Notes: generated by a model not told the origin, from the sequence alone. Positions 37,963 through 52,165 are shown, counted from the stretch's first letter. The stretch: 64,000 nucleotides of DNA from Gavia stellata (GCF_030936135.1 NC_082604.1:8625001-8689000), one strand, 5' to 3'. Program-made: numbers and translations.

Positions 37963-40100
37963 GTAAGGGGCTCTGCGGCCAGGTGAGAGGGCGCCCGGGT
38001 GCGCTGCCGGGGAGCGCTCGGGCTGGTGCCTCGGTACGACCCGGCTGCATCTGCGGTGCTTCCCTCCCCCGTTACAATACTCGGCGGCTCCGGCGGGCGG
38101 TCGCTGCCGACGCCCGGCGAGAGAGGGGGTGCGGCCCGGGCGTTGACGGCGCGGCGGGAGCGGCTGCCCCGCGCCCGGCTCCGAGGGCCGGGAAGGGTCC
38201 GCTCCGGTCCCGCCTGCCCCGCGCACCGGGGAGACCTGGGGCAGCAGAAGTGCTGCGGGCAGCGGCAGTCTCGGCCGGGCTGGCTGCACCGGCCCGGCGG
38301 GCGGGCGGGCTCGGCCGGCGGCGGGCCGCCTCCGCGAGGCCTCGGCGGGTAAACTTTGCCGGCAGGATGGTGCGCGCAGGCAGCCGGGCAGCTCTCGGTG
38401 CTCGCCGGCTTGCTTCGGTGGGTGTCAGCGGCCCGGGCAGTTCCGCGGCTTCAGCCGCTGCCTGCGTGCAGACCGCGCGCAAGGCAAGAGCCTGAGGCGG
38501 GCTCTCAGTCCCGCGGGGGCTCTGTGGTGACGGACTTGGTATTTACCAGCCTTGGCTGGCAGACGGAGCCGTGCTGTTGCAGAGCTGCTGTGCTGGTACT
38601 TTGTCATCTATTGTTGCCTGACGCACTGTGGCTGGAGTGGAGTAACTTACTTGAATTTGTCTTTTTTTTGATGCCTGTTGTCTTTGGCGTATCTGATAGC
38701 AGTCCCTTTCATTGTATACACTTTAACCTAAATATTTTTAGAGCCTTGAACAGACTTCTGAGTGTATTTCTGCGCTGCAGGTTCCTGAAGAATAATCCTG
38801 AACCTTTTGACAAGCACGGGCTTTCCATCGGAAGTGTGTTCTGACGTGGAGATAGTCTCGGCCTTCATGCAGAATGTTGCACTTGAAAAATAAAAAAAAA
38901 ATTAAAAATCTGTGAAAGTATTTTTTTTTTTTAAATGCTAGGAGGTAAGGGATTAAACAATGTATTTGTAAAAACAATGTATTTGTGAATACTGTAACCT
39001 GAGTTTTTGGACAGGTGACTTTACATAAAGGCTGGGACAATGGAAATGACAGGGTGGGAAGAGTGTGTGTGATGACCTTATAAGCCTTTTATTTTGTCTG
39101 GCATTATAGTCTGAGATGAGCATCTAATTCAGACCTTAAATTTCCTCTTTTTCAAATTTTAACAAATATAGTTTGATGTGGATGAAAAAACTACAGAGTA
39201 AGTGGCTCTGTCCTTGACTAACTGCAAAAGATGTCACACACAATAAGTTATTGAGCCAGTATTACAATAGTAATGGGATATTAAACCAACACATTTTGGC
39301 AGTAAGTAGCTGTAATACTTATGCCCTGTTTTGACGTCTGTAGAAGGAGGATTAGCTCAGACAGAATTTGTAGTGGGAGGGTGTGAGTGGGATGAAAAGC
39401 AAAAGCTGCTTAATTTTAATCTTTTCAAAAAGGTAACTAAAAGTAGTGCACATGGTTAAAACACATATGCTCCTCTCTCTAATGACTTTTAATTGTAGTC
39501 TCTTAAATATTTTATGTAAACTCAGTACTGCTGAAACATTAATTTTTATAAGATGCAATACATACTGAATGAGGTCCCTGTTCTGCAAAAAAGGAAGTAT
39601 TGAGGAATAGCATGGTCTGAAGGCCTGACAACAACAGGGCTATAAAACTGCATTGGTGTAACTAAATCTGTATATCTGTAGCTATATACCTAAACAGAGG
39701 TGTACCTCTGGGTTAGGCTTCAGGCACTTTGTTATATTGGTTCAGTTTCGTAACTGTGAACTTGCTTTTCTCTAACAGCCTTCATTTGTCTTTTGGCCTT
39801 TTTTCAGTTTAAAAAGCGGGCATCTTGGGATGAACGCACACAAAGCAGTGCTTCAGGGTGTGCAGAACTACTGTCCCCCATGAAGTTTGCTTTCTCCAGT
39901 GGTTTTACGATGGGGTGTCTATTTTTACATACTTATCTTCCCTCGTGACCTCCTTAGATGAAAGAAACCTTAAGTGTCCCGTGAGGTTTCTTCTGTAGGT
40001 CTTTGTTTGTTTTCATAATCTCATAGGAGACCTTTGAAACTAGACTTTGGTTGAATTTTTCTGGATGCTTTTTCTGCTGAAGTTGCAGATTATTTTTAAA

Positions 40101-40128
40101 ATTTATTTATTTATTTAGTTAGTTAGTT
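40101..40128. repeat. Compound microsatellite (ATTT)4(AGTT)3
   Basis: Four ATTT units run straight into three AGTT units, consistent with a point change spreading through a tetranucleotide array. Confidence 0.9.
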
Positions 40129-43071
40129 ATAAAAGGCTTGTATCTTAAGTGTATCTGCGTATTACTGCCCGAAAGATGAATGATGAATTCATGTGGTCCT
40201 AAGTGTGGCTTTTATCTGGATTTATGCTCAGTTCTACTTGCATATTCTCTTCCTCTCCCTAAGGTTTTTATTCTCTTTTAACCTAATTAAAAAAATACTG
40301 GCAATTAATATGCAAAAACCCCACTGTGAGATGTGTGTTGCTCACAAACATACATCAAATAGGCGTAGGAATTAAATGTTAAGCCACCTACTAACTTATG
40401 CTTTATGATTTGGATATGATTAGATTTATGGTTTATGATGGATGCTACAAAGGAGGTGGTGGTACCTTAATTGTTTAAAAGGGTGGAGTCTTCAAGTCTG
40501 CGTCTGCCAAAATGATGAAAGTGCTCTCTCAAGGGGTGTTGGGAGGCGCACACAAAACATGCAGCTATTGCTTTAGGTGTTAAAGGAATCCTTTGGTGAA
40601 GGAAGTACGAGAGGATTAAAGAAGATGGAGTTTGTTATAGGTAATACAGGAAGGTTTTGGGAGTTACTGGTAGATGCGCAAGATAGATGCTGATAAGATG
40701 CAGGAGAAGACAGCACGCCAGCTCAACTGCGCTGGCAAGCACTTGACTAGCACACACAAACCCTGCTAGGCAGCAGCCTCAAGGGTGAGGAAAGATTTAC
40801 TTAAAAAAGAACCTCAATGGTCCAAATGTTGGACAAACAGCGTGGTTTGGGTCAAAACTGTTCAAGCAGCGCATCTCATTTGGGAAGTGTTTGAACATAG
40901 CCTTTAATCTTGACTTGCTGGGAGAGGGAGTCAGTAAGTGAGCTATGCATTGATTCACATTCAGAAGGTTGTATTTAAAAATACTCTAGCTTGGGTGGTA
41001 AATTACATATACAAATGAAAACTTAAATTGTGTAGCAAAAAGGGAAGAAATGGCAACTGCCTGGGAGGAGACTTTAAATGTAGATTTCATGCAAGATTTC
41101 TACTTGCATGGGTTTTAGTGTCACCGTAATTTTACTGGAATTGTACTAAAATATTGCAGTACTGTGCAATAAAAAATTGTGCTTTAAAATACATCTTTTT
41201 TTTTTTCTTCTTTGAAATGCTTTCCAGAATGCTTTCCATAACGAATGTAGGCCAATGTATGGTATAAATTATACCGAAATAGAAATGGAAACAGTTGATC
41301 ATAAAGCTGCATATAGGGTGATGATGAGTGAAGGTTTATATAGCAGCTTTCCAGCAAGATACTAGAAATGTCGCACAGACCATGACATGCTTCATGTTCT
41401 GTTAAAATCAGGCTGCACTTTGGTGAAACCCAAATGGAGTCCCCTTAAGCGTGCATTTGGTTTTGCAAACCATTTAGGGCAGAAAGTTTTGTAAGTTTTA
41501 TCGTCTAAAAATTGTAGCGGAGGATACATGAGTCTTGACTTATGTCTACCCAGGAGCACATGAGCTTTGTCCTTGTGGCTTGCTTTGTGGCATTGGGTTT
41601 AGGTTGGAATCCAAAATGAATGTTCTTGTTTGTCTTGAAAGTATTAAGTGGTCTCTGATTACAGCTGGGTGAGGCATTTTCTTGCTCAGTGAAGAAATAA
41701 AGAGTGGGAAGGTGTACTGTGACGATCAGTTATGATTGTTTTTAAAAAAAATCAGATAATGTCGTTTTACTGTGTTCAGACAATGCCTGAATCATAAATG
41801 TAGTGGTTCATTCTAAGCAGCAAAAAAGAGCATTTTGTTTCATTGTGCAAGATGCTAATAGGGGCATTTGCTAGGAGGGCTACCAAGGTGGATGGTAAGT
41901 GTGTGATTCTGCGCTAAGTGGTTCTGATGACAGGCAAAGGATTCAGAGCAAGATTGGCAGGCTATTTTGTATTGATTAGAGAGCTAAACTGGGCATTGAA
42001 AAGCTAGGTAGCTGGCATATTTCTTAAAAATAACTGATTTTTGGAAGCTGAAATAATTAAGCTTATTTGTTTGTGCCACACGGTAAAGACATTGGTCAGA
42101 AATGCTGTTTGGAAGTACTAGTCAGTGACTGTTTTCCAGCTGTTTCATCCATAGTTTCTACAGCCACCTTAAACTTTTTCATGTACCAAGAATGAAGTCA
42201 GTTTCCCCCGGAAAGCTGTCGCTTGATTCACGGCTTCCCTTGTGAAAAAACCCCCAACCAAACATCATAACTTTGTCTTGATGTCTGCTATGATAAATTC
42301 CGCAATTACTTACGTAGTGGAAGATACCGTACTGTGTTTTCCTAATGCTGATAGTTTCTGGTGATAAAACAGGAGGCCCTGTGAATAGTTGGTACACTTT
42401 GTTAATGATTATTTTAAAAGGACAAAGCAATGCTGATACCGGATCTTTGCACTTTGCCATATTTTTCATGCTTTGTTCATCTTCCTCACATCTATGTTTA
42501 CGATGTTAGTTTACTGATTGCCCCTGAAATAGAAGTCTGAACGCAGGCTTGCATTTCTGTCCACGAAGACTTTTGGGTGCCTTCATGAGGAGCTTCTGAT
42601 GGGCCAGTAAATTGTGAAAACAACTTTGTGGAACTAAGCAACAAGAATGTGGGCAATGGGCCTTTCAAATGAAATGCTAGGACATGGTGTTTAATGCCAG
42701 TGCTGCTTACCTAAACCTATTTTTATTTTTCCTTTTGAAGAAATAACTCTCCTGCTTGCACCTTTGTGTTCAGGTTGTCTGTAACTGCGAGACTGTGTGT
42801 TTCTAGAAGTTAGTTTGTGCCGCTGCTATGAGGATCAAGGGGAAAAACAGGCATGCTCTTTTGCCAGCAGCATGGCAGTTTTCCCAGTATGTTGCCTGTG
42901 TTACTCCCCTTTCAGCTATCCAGCAGCCAGGCAAGTTGGCAGTTGTACGAAGTGTGGTGGGGAGGAAAGGGCAGCAAAAAATGCTGACTTGTCTGCTAAG
43001 GTGTCTGTGTAATCACCATTCTGGGTTAGATTGCAGGAAGATGACAAAATTGCTGAATAATGTCTGTTTAG

Positions 43072-43112
43072 TCTTTTTTTTTTCTTCTTTTTTTCCCCCC
43101 TCTTTTTTTTCT
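43072..43112. repeat. 41-nt pure pyrimidine tract
   Basis: An uninterrupted run of T and C, with T runs broken by CTTC and six Cs. Low-complexity; possibly triplex-forming, though it is not a clean mirror repeat. Confidence 0.85.
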
Positions 43113-43509
43113 GTCCGGTATGAGCTGCCAGCTGTTGGTGCTGCAATGGGTGATAGTGTATAACCTGCAGAGAGAAACAAAAGTTTTCCATTTGGAAGAC
43201 AGAGAACAGAAGTGTATATATACCCTGTAATTTTGAATCCTTGTGATTGTATAGAGGTGGCTGAATATGGAAGTGTTGGGTGACCTGGCCTGTGGTGATA
43301 GGATGCAACATATGTCATAGCAGGGCCATAGTCAGGAGAAGGAGTATTTTGGGATGAGGGTCAAAATGTAGCTTGAGCACAAGAATAGAATAGAAATGTA
43401 ATCGGTAATGAAATAAATATCAGCCCTTCCACCCCTCTTGCACAAACACTTCTAACATCAGGTTGTTGCACTGCCATTTTTCACATGTATAATTTACGTA
43501 ATGTAGTAA

Positions 43510-43525
43510 TTTTTTTTTTTTTTTT
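43510..43525. repeat. T16 homopolymer
   Basis: Sixteen consecutive Ts. No retroposon body recognisable beside it. Confidence 0.9.
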
Positions 43526-46500
43526 AACTTTGTGGAAAGCTCTCAGTAACGGCCAGATCACTAGATGTGAAATGCTATGTTTCAGGGTAAGCTGAAGGTG
43601 TGGCTAGCTAATGGTTACAGGTGGAGTCATGGGTGGGTTGCCAGGGGAACTTAGTGGGTTCAGATTCTAGGACTTTTCCAGAGGGTGAGGGATAAAGGCC
43701 CAGCTGAAGGGCGGGTACAAGATGGGATGGTGAGTAGGCTGAAGAGCTTGAAGTAATTAAGTCAGCGAGCCTTTATGACTTAACTAGAATCTCCCCAAAT
43801 CCATTCAATTTGACTACTGTGAGCAAATCAACCTAACTGTGTGAACCCCTGAGAACTGTGGGCATGTGACCTTTCAGCTTTGGAATACATACATGTGCAG
43901 GCAGGTTATAAATGGACCCTGGATAAGATCATCTGGAATTACTATAATAAGGACAGATTTGGAGCTCAAGTCCTGTTCTCAAATCCACCTAACCTGAGTG
44001 GAAGGGCAGACATGCAGAGGAAGGTATTGTCCTTCATACCAACATCATCTCAAACGTTGGATAGGATAAATTTGACCTGGCGTGGGAAAAGGAACACTTT
44101 CCTACATTTATGAGCATTCTTCACGGATCTATTTATTCAACTTGACTTCAGTGGCTGATCTCAACTAGCTTTGAGTACATGCCTGCAATGTCTGCTTTCA
44201 GAGTTGGTGCCAGAAGAAGGTATTTGCAGCAGAATGCAACCCCTGACATGGGAGGCAGGTTCCTGTTCAGAGGCATACTCAAAGGTCTATATTGGAAATG
44301 CATGCAGATGGAAGTCTTATAGTAGGAGAGGGAGTTGTTCAAACAAATACAACTGTAAAAAGTAAAAGCTTAACATGCTTGAATTGTTATACTTACTTTT
44401 TAGTTAACCGCTTTGCCTTTGCATGCTTTTTGGAGCTGTGATGTTATCTGATCAGCCACTGCTGTGATCTGTGTGCGATTAGGATCTATGCTCATACAAT
44501 TATGAGCATATGGTATACCATTTTAAAATTGTAAGTTTAAGATAATTACATTCTGGTGCTGTTTTTTAAGAATTATTTAATTGTCTGTATGTTCTGGAAT
44601 GGTTTTGCTGCCAATTAAGATTCAGTTCTGGCCTGGAGCCATGAAAATCATAAGGTTTCTTTCAAGTTTCATAATAATGTTAAAAAAGAGTTGCTCAGTT
44701 TCCTTTAAGGAAGTAAAAGCACTTCCTTTGTTTTTGTTTTTACTTTCCCTGCAGTTCAGAGACGGGTATGACCTATCATTGCATAGGAAAAGGAGTAGGA
44801 ATATGGTGTCATTCCTGAAGTTGGATGACGAAGAGTTGGGCTTGTAACAGATTTTCCTAGATACTAAAATTTTGTTTCCCCAGGGCCTCCAAAGTGACGT
44901 GCTGAACTGGCAGGTTGTTACTGACTTTGACTTCTTTCAGATTTCTACAGAGTAATGTATACAGCTGTAGGACACTGACCTTATTTCCAACCAAAAAGAG
45001 GTAGTCAAGGCCAGATGAAAGCACTGATTGAGAAGTTTGTCTGAATGGAAGGATCGCTTGAACTAAGGGTTTAAATGGACCGAAAGAAACTGAAGTTAAG
45101 GATACCTACTCCTTGAAATACTTCATGCTGTCGTACATTTGCTGTTCAAACAAGTAAACCAAATGAGACCTATAAAATCATTATAGTTGGAAAACCAAAG
45201 CCCAAAGCATGGAAACATTCAGCAATTCCTAAAAGGAATATGAAAATGAGAGAAGAGATATTAAGTTAGCAAAGGAATTGCAGTAGTCTTTTCAGTACTT
45301 AGGATTTGGGTATGCCATGAAGTCTGACATTTTAAAAAGGGGAATGGTTTGTGATCCAAAGTTATTAAGACTGTTTAAAGCTTTGTAATTTGACAGATTT
45401 TATCATAGACTGGATTTTAAATTGGTAGACTTAACACAACAGTGAAGATTTTCTGTGGTTTGAAAGGAAGCAGTCCATGCTATATCATGTTCTGTTCAAA
45501 ATGCAGCTTCAAATTCAAAACCGCATCCATCTTCAGAGTATCTGCTGCACTCAGCGAGACCTTACAGCAGCGGTAGATCTATGGGTTTCTTCCTGTTGAA
45601 TGAAGTGTGGTCCTTCTCAGCCTTCTTTTTGGTAATCTAAAATGTGTAGGTTCCCTACAGCTGGGGACTTTTTTTAAGCTTTTTGATTCATTTGAGCAGG
45701 TTTGTACCAGGCGTAGTATAAAATGAATAGTCCTAATAGGCTGAAATGAGGGAAAGGAGGTTTGAGAAGGGAACAGCGAGAAACTCCGATTCTTTGAAAT
45801 GTTACAAAAATGCACATGGCAGCAGCACGTGCTGTTTTTAATGCTGTTGGTAGTAGAACTTTCATGGGTTTTTTTTTCTTGGTGAGGTGCAAAGACACGC
45901 TCTACAATCTTGTATCTATAGCAGAGAATCAATCCGCAGCAAATATGTTTCTTATAAACCCCATCCCCAAAGCAGTGGTCAAAGGCAGATTAGCGTGTGA
46001 CCTAGAAAATGTAAAGTTTTATATTTACGTGCAGTTTCTCTGTATTGTCAGATCGAAACCAAAAATACTTGTTCATTCAAAAAACTCCAATTTGTTTCCA
46101 AATTTTTTTGTTTGCTGCAGAGGGGGATGCTGTTATTCAGCTTTCAGTGATGATTTTTGCTGTTTTTTGGAAGGCTTTATATTCCTTCTTTTATCTAATA
46201 GGAGTATAGCAAATCTTTATTAGGTATTCATAATTAGAAAAACTGAACAGTACTGCATATTGAGCTTAGATTTTTGTTTCTGTTAAAGCGCCTAAGTGTG
46301 AAACCCAAGGGTGTATGAAGGCCCATGTTTTGCTTTTATGTTTGTAGAAATTGATTACGCATCCAATACAACTTAAAAAATAACAGCAGCAGTGTAAATT
46401 GATTGTAACAAGAGCGGTAGTGAGGGTGTATTTGGGCTTAGCACCTGATCTCTGTAAACTCTGAAGCAGGGAATCCCAGTGGAAATCTGCTCTAGCGTGT

Positions 46501-49500
46501 TTTCATTCCTATGTTTTGGTGGCTTGCTTGGCAGCGTACTGGTTTAGAAACAAGCCCAGCAAGATAACCCGGATACATCGTGTGGTATCACAGCATCCAT
46601 TGCCATTCGTTCCTTGTATGCATCCTATGAATGCACTCGTATGGCTCCCATGCTGGATGCAACCAGCAATAGCAAAATTAAAACGTGGGTTATATTTAGT
46701 GCTTGCAAGCAGTGACATAAATACAGATGTAAATAAAAACATTTTGCTGACCAAAAGAGATTGTTTCCAACTTCCAACAGCAATTTTGGTGAATAACCAA
46801 GGAAAGAGAAATACTGTGTGTGTTGCATATACCTTTGGTATAGGGGCATGTTGTATATATGATTATGTAGGTTTTGGGGGGGGGGTTGTGTTTTTTTCAT
46901 TACTTTTTTTTAATATACAGGAACTGACAGAATTAAGATCATTCAAAACCTACTAGGAAGGGTGAGAAAAAGTGATCAGTTAGGTAGGTGGGACTTGAAA
47001 ATACGTAGAGGTACAGACTCTGTAAAAGGGACCAGAGTAAAGGGTGGAGACGGTTTGCAGTGGTAGGTGACAGAATGAGTCATCCTGTTTTCCTCTGGAA
47101 AACAGCAACAACAGGAATAACTGTGTGGCACCTATTAAAAGTAAAGGAATACTCCTCTACAGATGATGGAGAGCAGGATCAGCATGACACCTGTAATTTG
47201 GAACCCAGAAGCCTTGGAGTAGGGCAAACATTCGGAATTGGAGAAGTCAGTACTCGGACAGTCGTTGCCACCTTAGGTCTCTGCTGAAGGACTGGAGTCC
47301 ACAGGTTCCCGTGGGTCCAGTGTGGAGCTTTACCTGTGTGTTTCCCTTAATGCAGAGCAGAATTCAGCAGAAGAGGTTCTTGTCTCGGCCCTGAGCCCCC
47401 TGGCGTGAAATGATATGGCAGAGCATCAGTGACTAACAACCATGACTAAAAGTACTAATCAGAAGAGAGAGAATGCATGAGCTGGCGTGGATTTTGATGC
47501 TGACCATCACTCTGTCCTCTGATCTAAACAGATGTCTGAATCTGGCACAAAGTAGAACATAAAGGAGACTACAGACAGGTTGCAATATACATTCCATAAT
47601 TGTTTCTATGTGCAATCCTGCTTTTCCTCTTTGTTTACAGTCAGAGCTAATTTAGACTCTTGTAAGTTCCTCCAGGCAGGGACATGTCATCTCTGTGTCC
47701 TGGCTGATGGGAACACTTGATGTTCTTTATAAATAGACTAGGGAAGCTAGTAGGAGGAAAAATGCCTCTGTCATCAGGATGCTGCCAGAGCCTGGGCATG
47801 AAGGCAGCAAATTATCTCCAAGTTGAATCTCTAAAGGGGTAAGTGTTCTGGGAAGGGGGGGAAAGGAGGCTAAATTTAAAATGGGTTTTATTTATTTTTA
47901 AGGGAAGGATATGCAGGACGTAGAAATTATATTTGAATTGCAGCTGTTCAGAACTTCTCTCATATATACTGATAATTTTAGGAATAGCAGAGAGACTGGT
48001 GAAGGAAAAGAGTGGTCTAGGGCAATGGCATAATCCCAAAGGAATTAGATGTTTACAGTACCTTATATTGGGGCATTATAGCTTCCTTCGTTTCCAAGTT
48101 AGTTCACGCATTACTTGGTTTTTTTTCCTTATTAATAGTCCTAGGAACTATTGATTATGTAGAAATAACTGCAGTACTGATACCCTGTAGTGACTACATG
48201 TCAAAAATTATTGTGCTTGGTCTTAAAAAAAAAATACTGGTTTGGTGTTCAAGTGTTTTTTAGTGTGGTTTTGAAATGTTATGGAATAAAAAGCATATTT
48301 ACAGGTCACAATTGTGGTATTTCTTCCAAAAATTCTTGTTTGAATTGTCAGAAGCATTTGGTTTTAGAAGTAGTTCCTTGCAAGGCGATTAGTGGTCAAA
48401 GTGCAGGGGACGTAAGCTGATACACACCTAAGTGGTATTCCCTGGAAGTGTGAAAAAGATAAGAATCAAACACTTAATGGTCTTTTAATGCTTTTTAACA
48501 GTTCCCACACCCTCCCCCCCGTTATCTTTGTTCAAGAAAACACAGTTTTAATGTTACAACGTTGTATTACATTAACTACTACATTAATACACTAAACATA
48601 ACTTGAGTGTAGATGTCTCTGCACGACTGTGTTTGTTGCCCAATTTTAAGAGTTTCATAGAATTGTAGGTTCTAATTTAAATAAAAGAAATATATTCTAA
48701 AGGTCTGGGACTGACAAAAATCAAATGCAAACCTAAACTATCTAAAAACTTGTTCTGCTTGCTGCTGATCTCTGAAAGATGGGAACTCATACTGGTGATT
48801 TCAGTAGGACAGAATAGAAAAGCTGAAAACCGTCCTTTGAAGGATGTAAGCTGAAGTTGTAAGCTGAAGTCTGCTTTCCCACATTTTTCGGTGTAAAACT
48901 GTATGACAGTACTACTCAAACCTGAAAGCTGGTGAGGGTTTAAAATGTTTAAAATGTTCACCATGTTATCTGCTTGAACACCTTGAGTTTTAAAAGCTAA
49001 GGTATCAGAGTCAAGTGGACCTTTTATTTTTGAGAACAGCAGATTATCTTCAAGGTGTGGTCAAATTTCAGTATGGCTAATGGTCCCTTCATCACTTCTG
49101 AATGCTAAGCAACTCTTCACCTTAACTTATTAAATCCAGTGCTAAATTTGCTGCACAGTGAAAACAATGAGTGCTGTAGAGAGGGACAAAATGGTTTGAG
49201 TAAGAGTTCTGTTTGATCCCTTAGCTGTAATGAAGTGAGGGCTTGTGTTGGTTACTTTGATAGACTGGGCAATGCTGCTGTGCCATTTTCAATAGCTTTT
49301 GCACATCTCAAGATCAGCTGTGCCGGTATGAGGATTTTGGAACTGACTAGATAAGGAAAAAAACTTGGAATAGGAGGAGAGAGAAATTTAGATGTAGATA
49401 TTTTAGTGTTCTAAATACTAAAATATATTAAACTCTAGCAACTTAGCTGTTCTTTTTTTTTAATCAGATGCTTGCTGCTAAAATGTTAAGTAATTTGAAA

Positions 49501-51900
49501 ATAAAATTATCTTATAAGTAGCTATTAGTTTTCACGTATCAACATGTAGCTATGTTCTGTTGGAGAGGTGCTGCTTCCTGCTGTTTCTGTGCATGATTAC
49601 TGTGGAGTGGTACATGTTGCCTTTTTTTACCATGGCTTTCCTTATCTTCACTCACATTTTTTTATGAGGCTGCTGACCTGTTTGTATTTTCAGTCAAGTT
49701 CTGTGGTTCCTGTGGTTACTAACTTCTAGCTTAAGTCAAGGGGTGGGCTAGCATTAGTAACATTACTGAGCAGGTTTTATTTAATTTTTTCAATGGTAAG
49801 CTGTTTTTACTTTTTTAGAAGTGCAGTTTTTTACGCCAAGTGATGTGACCTATTTCTCATAAATGCTTTTTAAAAAGAATGGAATGCTTGTTTCTTTCTG
49901 GTGGGAAGATTGAAGAACTATGAGAATATTGCAGATGCTAGCTTTGTTACTTTGTGATGCTATGCAAAATGCACCTTCGGTGTTGCAGGAATCAATATGT
50001 CCAGTTTAAACTGCTGATGTTACAGTCAGCTGCAGGGTTTTGTGAGGGTTTCCTCAATGTCGCAATTACAAGCATGAGTAACTAAGCAGGTCCTGCTGAC
50101 GGGAGAATGGGTTCTGCTGAGTGTTCCCATTTCCTCTTTTCTGGTGCTTGCCATAGATCTTTGTAGCACTGGTGGATTTGGTCATAACCACAAGATCCCA
50201 GCCACTATTTTTCATTCCTGCAGGAAAAAAGGCAAACCCTTTGAAGCACCAAAGACAAGGTTTGGCTTGTGCCGCTTGCTGACACAGCTATTTTCTGCAA
50301 TTTCCAGTTTAAGAGTATGAAGTTCTTCAGCTGTCTGAGACTGTCTGGATGCTGGATTTGTGGGTTTTAGTAGATGAATAATGTACTGCCTGGTAGTCTG
50401 CTGCCAAATGGCTGGGGAATAATTGATGGAGCGTCACAAGTTAAAGTGAAAGCAAAGGCAGAAGTTTTCGTTACAATTGTATCAGGAGCTGTGTCACCTT
50501 CATTTCAGATGTCTTCAACACAGTTTTTGTCTGAAAATAAGCCTGCAGACATAGATGAAAGATAAAAGATGCATGAAAAAGCAATTACAATTAAAAACTC
50601 TCTTCTGCAGTGTAGAGACATCAGACTAGTAAGTGGGTCCCTGTGTTCTTCCATGACTTTTTCTAAAACTATCTATGAACGTTACTCCAAATCAACCTTA
50701 TGTTGTCTGTAGGCTTTTTGTTCTCCCTCCTAGGCTCTATAAGCTTGCTACAAAATATACCTCTATCTGTCTTTGGCCTATAGTTAGGTACAGACTTAAT
50801 GCTACCTTCCTTTTTGGGCAAAGTCACCATTTCTCTTTGCTGTTTCTTTGTGACCACTTTTGCTCGCTTGTATTTCAGAGACAATGTCATTTTGATGTAC
50901 CACATCAGATAAATACAGTAATTTTATTGAGGCAGACTTTGAAGAGTACTATTGATTATTTATGGAGACATGCTATTTTAATCAAGTAAATTCATTTAAG
51001 CTGTCATGGCGAGTCGGTGTAATATTGTGCTTACGCTTCATGCTAGATAGTAGGTTTGTATTCTAGATGGGATACGGGTGATTTAGAGGATGTAACTATC
51101 AGTCAGTTTGGCAGTGGTGGTTTAGTGTCATGTCTAACGTCACAAGTGCTTTGAAAGCATTGATGTCAAGTTATTTTCAGGGCCTGACTTAAAATAATCA
51201 AAATAAATAGTTTGCTAGTCAACCCTGCAAAAAATGTTGTCTTTATATTTTGCACAGGAGGAGGGGATGCCGGGAAGGAGGTTCCATGTGGAGCACTAAC
51301 TAGCAATACCCAGCTACTGTTGAACAAAAAGTAGGTTAGTCACGCCAGCTGGGTCTGCTGGGAGCTACGTGCTTAGTCTGGGCTCTTAGCAGACCTGCTG
51401 CTCTCCCAGCATTTCTTGGTAGTTACTAACTTTTCCAGTGAAATGGCCTAAACCAGAGAATGTGACTTGACCAAATTTTTCCAAGAGCCTAGCAGAGGCT
51501 TGGCTAGTCTAGTCTCCTGACTTCCTGGCCTGGCCTTCCATTGTAAGACTGTTTTTACCCTTGTGTGAGCATGCAATAGCCTAGCACCTTACACTACCAC
51601 GTGTTGGCACCATCTTGTGAGATTAGGTAAGAGCTGAGGGTGCTCTAAACGCTGTGAGTCATTCTGGCATGTTTTGATGAGTTAAGACTTTTGGTTCATG
51701 TTTAAAAGAAAAAGATAAATTCTGCATGCTGCAAAAGGTGGCTCAGAAGTAGCCTTTTAATTATCTGCATTTCAATATAGGATGCTTTATTAATGACTAT
51801 CCTTCAGAATATCTAGACTGCTTATATGTGTTACACTTATAATTAGTGTTGTCAAAATAAGTTTGGGGTTCTGTAGGTCGTCTTTATCAAGTCCTGCATT

Positions 51901-52165
51901 CATAGAATCATAGAATCATTTAGGTTGGAAAAGACCTTTAAGATCATCAAGTCCAACCCTAAACCTAACACTGCCAAGTCCACCACTAAACAATGTCCCT
52001 AAGCGCCTCATCCACGTGTCTTTTAAGTACCTCCAGGGATGGTGACTCAACCATTTCCCTGGGCAGCCTGTTCCAATGCTTGATAACCCCTTCAGTGAAG
52101 AAATTTGTCTAAATATCCAATCTAAACCTCCCCTGGTGCAACTTGAGGCCGTTTTGCTCTTGAGC
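51901..52165 (-). mobile_element. CR1 LINE 3' end, antisense
   Basis: The + strand opens CATAGAATCATAGAATCATT and continues GGTTGGAAAAGACCTTTAAG and ATCATCAAGTCCAACCC, the reverse complement of the avian CR1 3' UTR with two ATTCTATG end units. On the minus strand the body encodes the end of ORF2, including FFTEGVIKHWNRLPREMVE followed by ESPSLEVLK and a stop after LRDIV. It is about 265 bp long, 5'-truncated, and has an in-frame stop upstream of the FFTEG motif. It is less diverged than the 21.4-kb copy, so probably a younger insertion. Confidence 0.95.

Larger units (their letters stand above)
37390..38500 (+). promoter_or_regulatory. PXYLP1: CpG island, likely PXYLP1 promoter
   Basis: About 1.1 kb of dense CpG with G+C far above the rest of the window, the only such island here. 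It contains tandem GC boxes (GGGGCGGGGCGGGG at 37,763-37,776), a seven-unit CCGTC/CCGCC array, and the palindrome CTCGCGCGAG at 37,849-37,858. No clear TATA box is present, as usual for housekeeping-type promoters. It lies 17 kb upstream of the first PXYLP1 coding exon on the same strand, with a good splice donor after 37,962, so it is assigned to PXYLP1 by position. Long open frames on both strands here are by-products of high G+C. A bidirectional transcript cannot be excluded. Confidence 0.75.

Noticed and set aside
37262..38495. Long open frames in the CpG island (314 codons on -, 321 and 234 on +)
   Set aside because: They overlap each other in several frames on both strands, are dominated by A, G, P and R, and reflect the lack of stop codons in very GC-rich DNA.
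38356..38844. 162-codon + strand open frame running out of the CpG island
   Set aside because: No recognisable domain; composition changes abruptly with the local G+C. It lies in the predicted intron 1 of PXYLP1.
48655..48690. CATAGAATTGTAGGTTCT resembling a CR1 3' end
   Set aside because: Only a few bases match, and the conserved GGTTGGA...CCTT body that follows real CR1 ends is absent.
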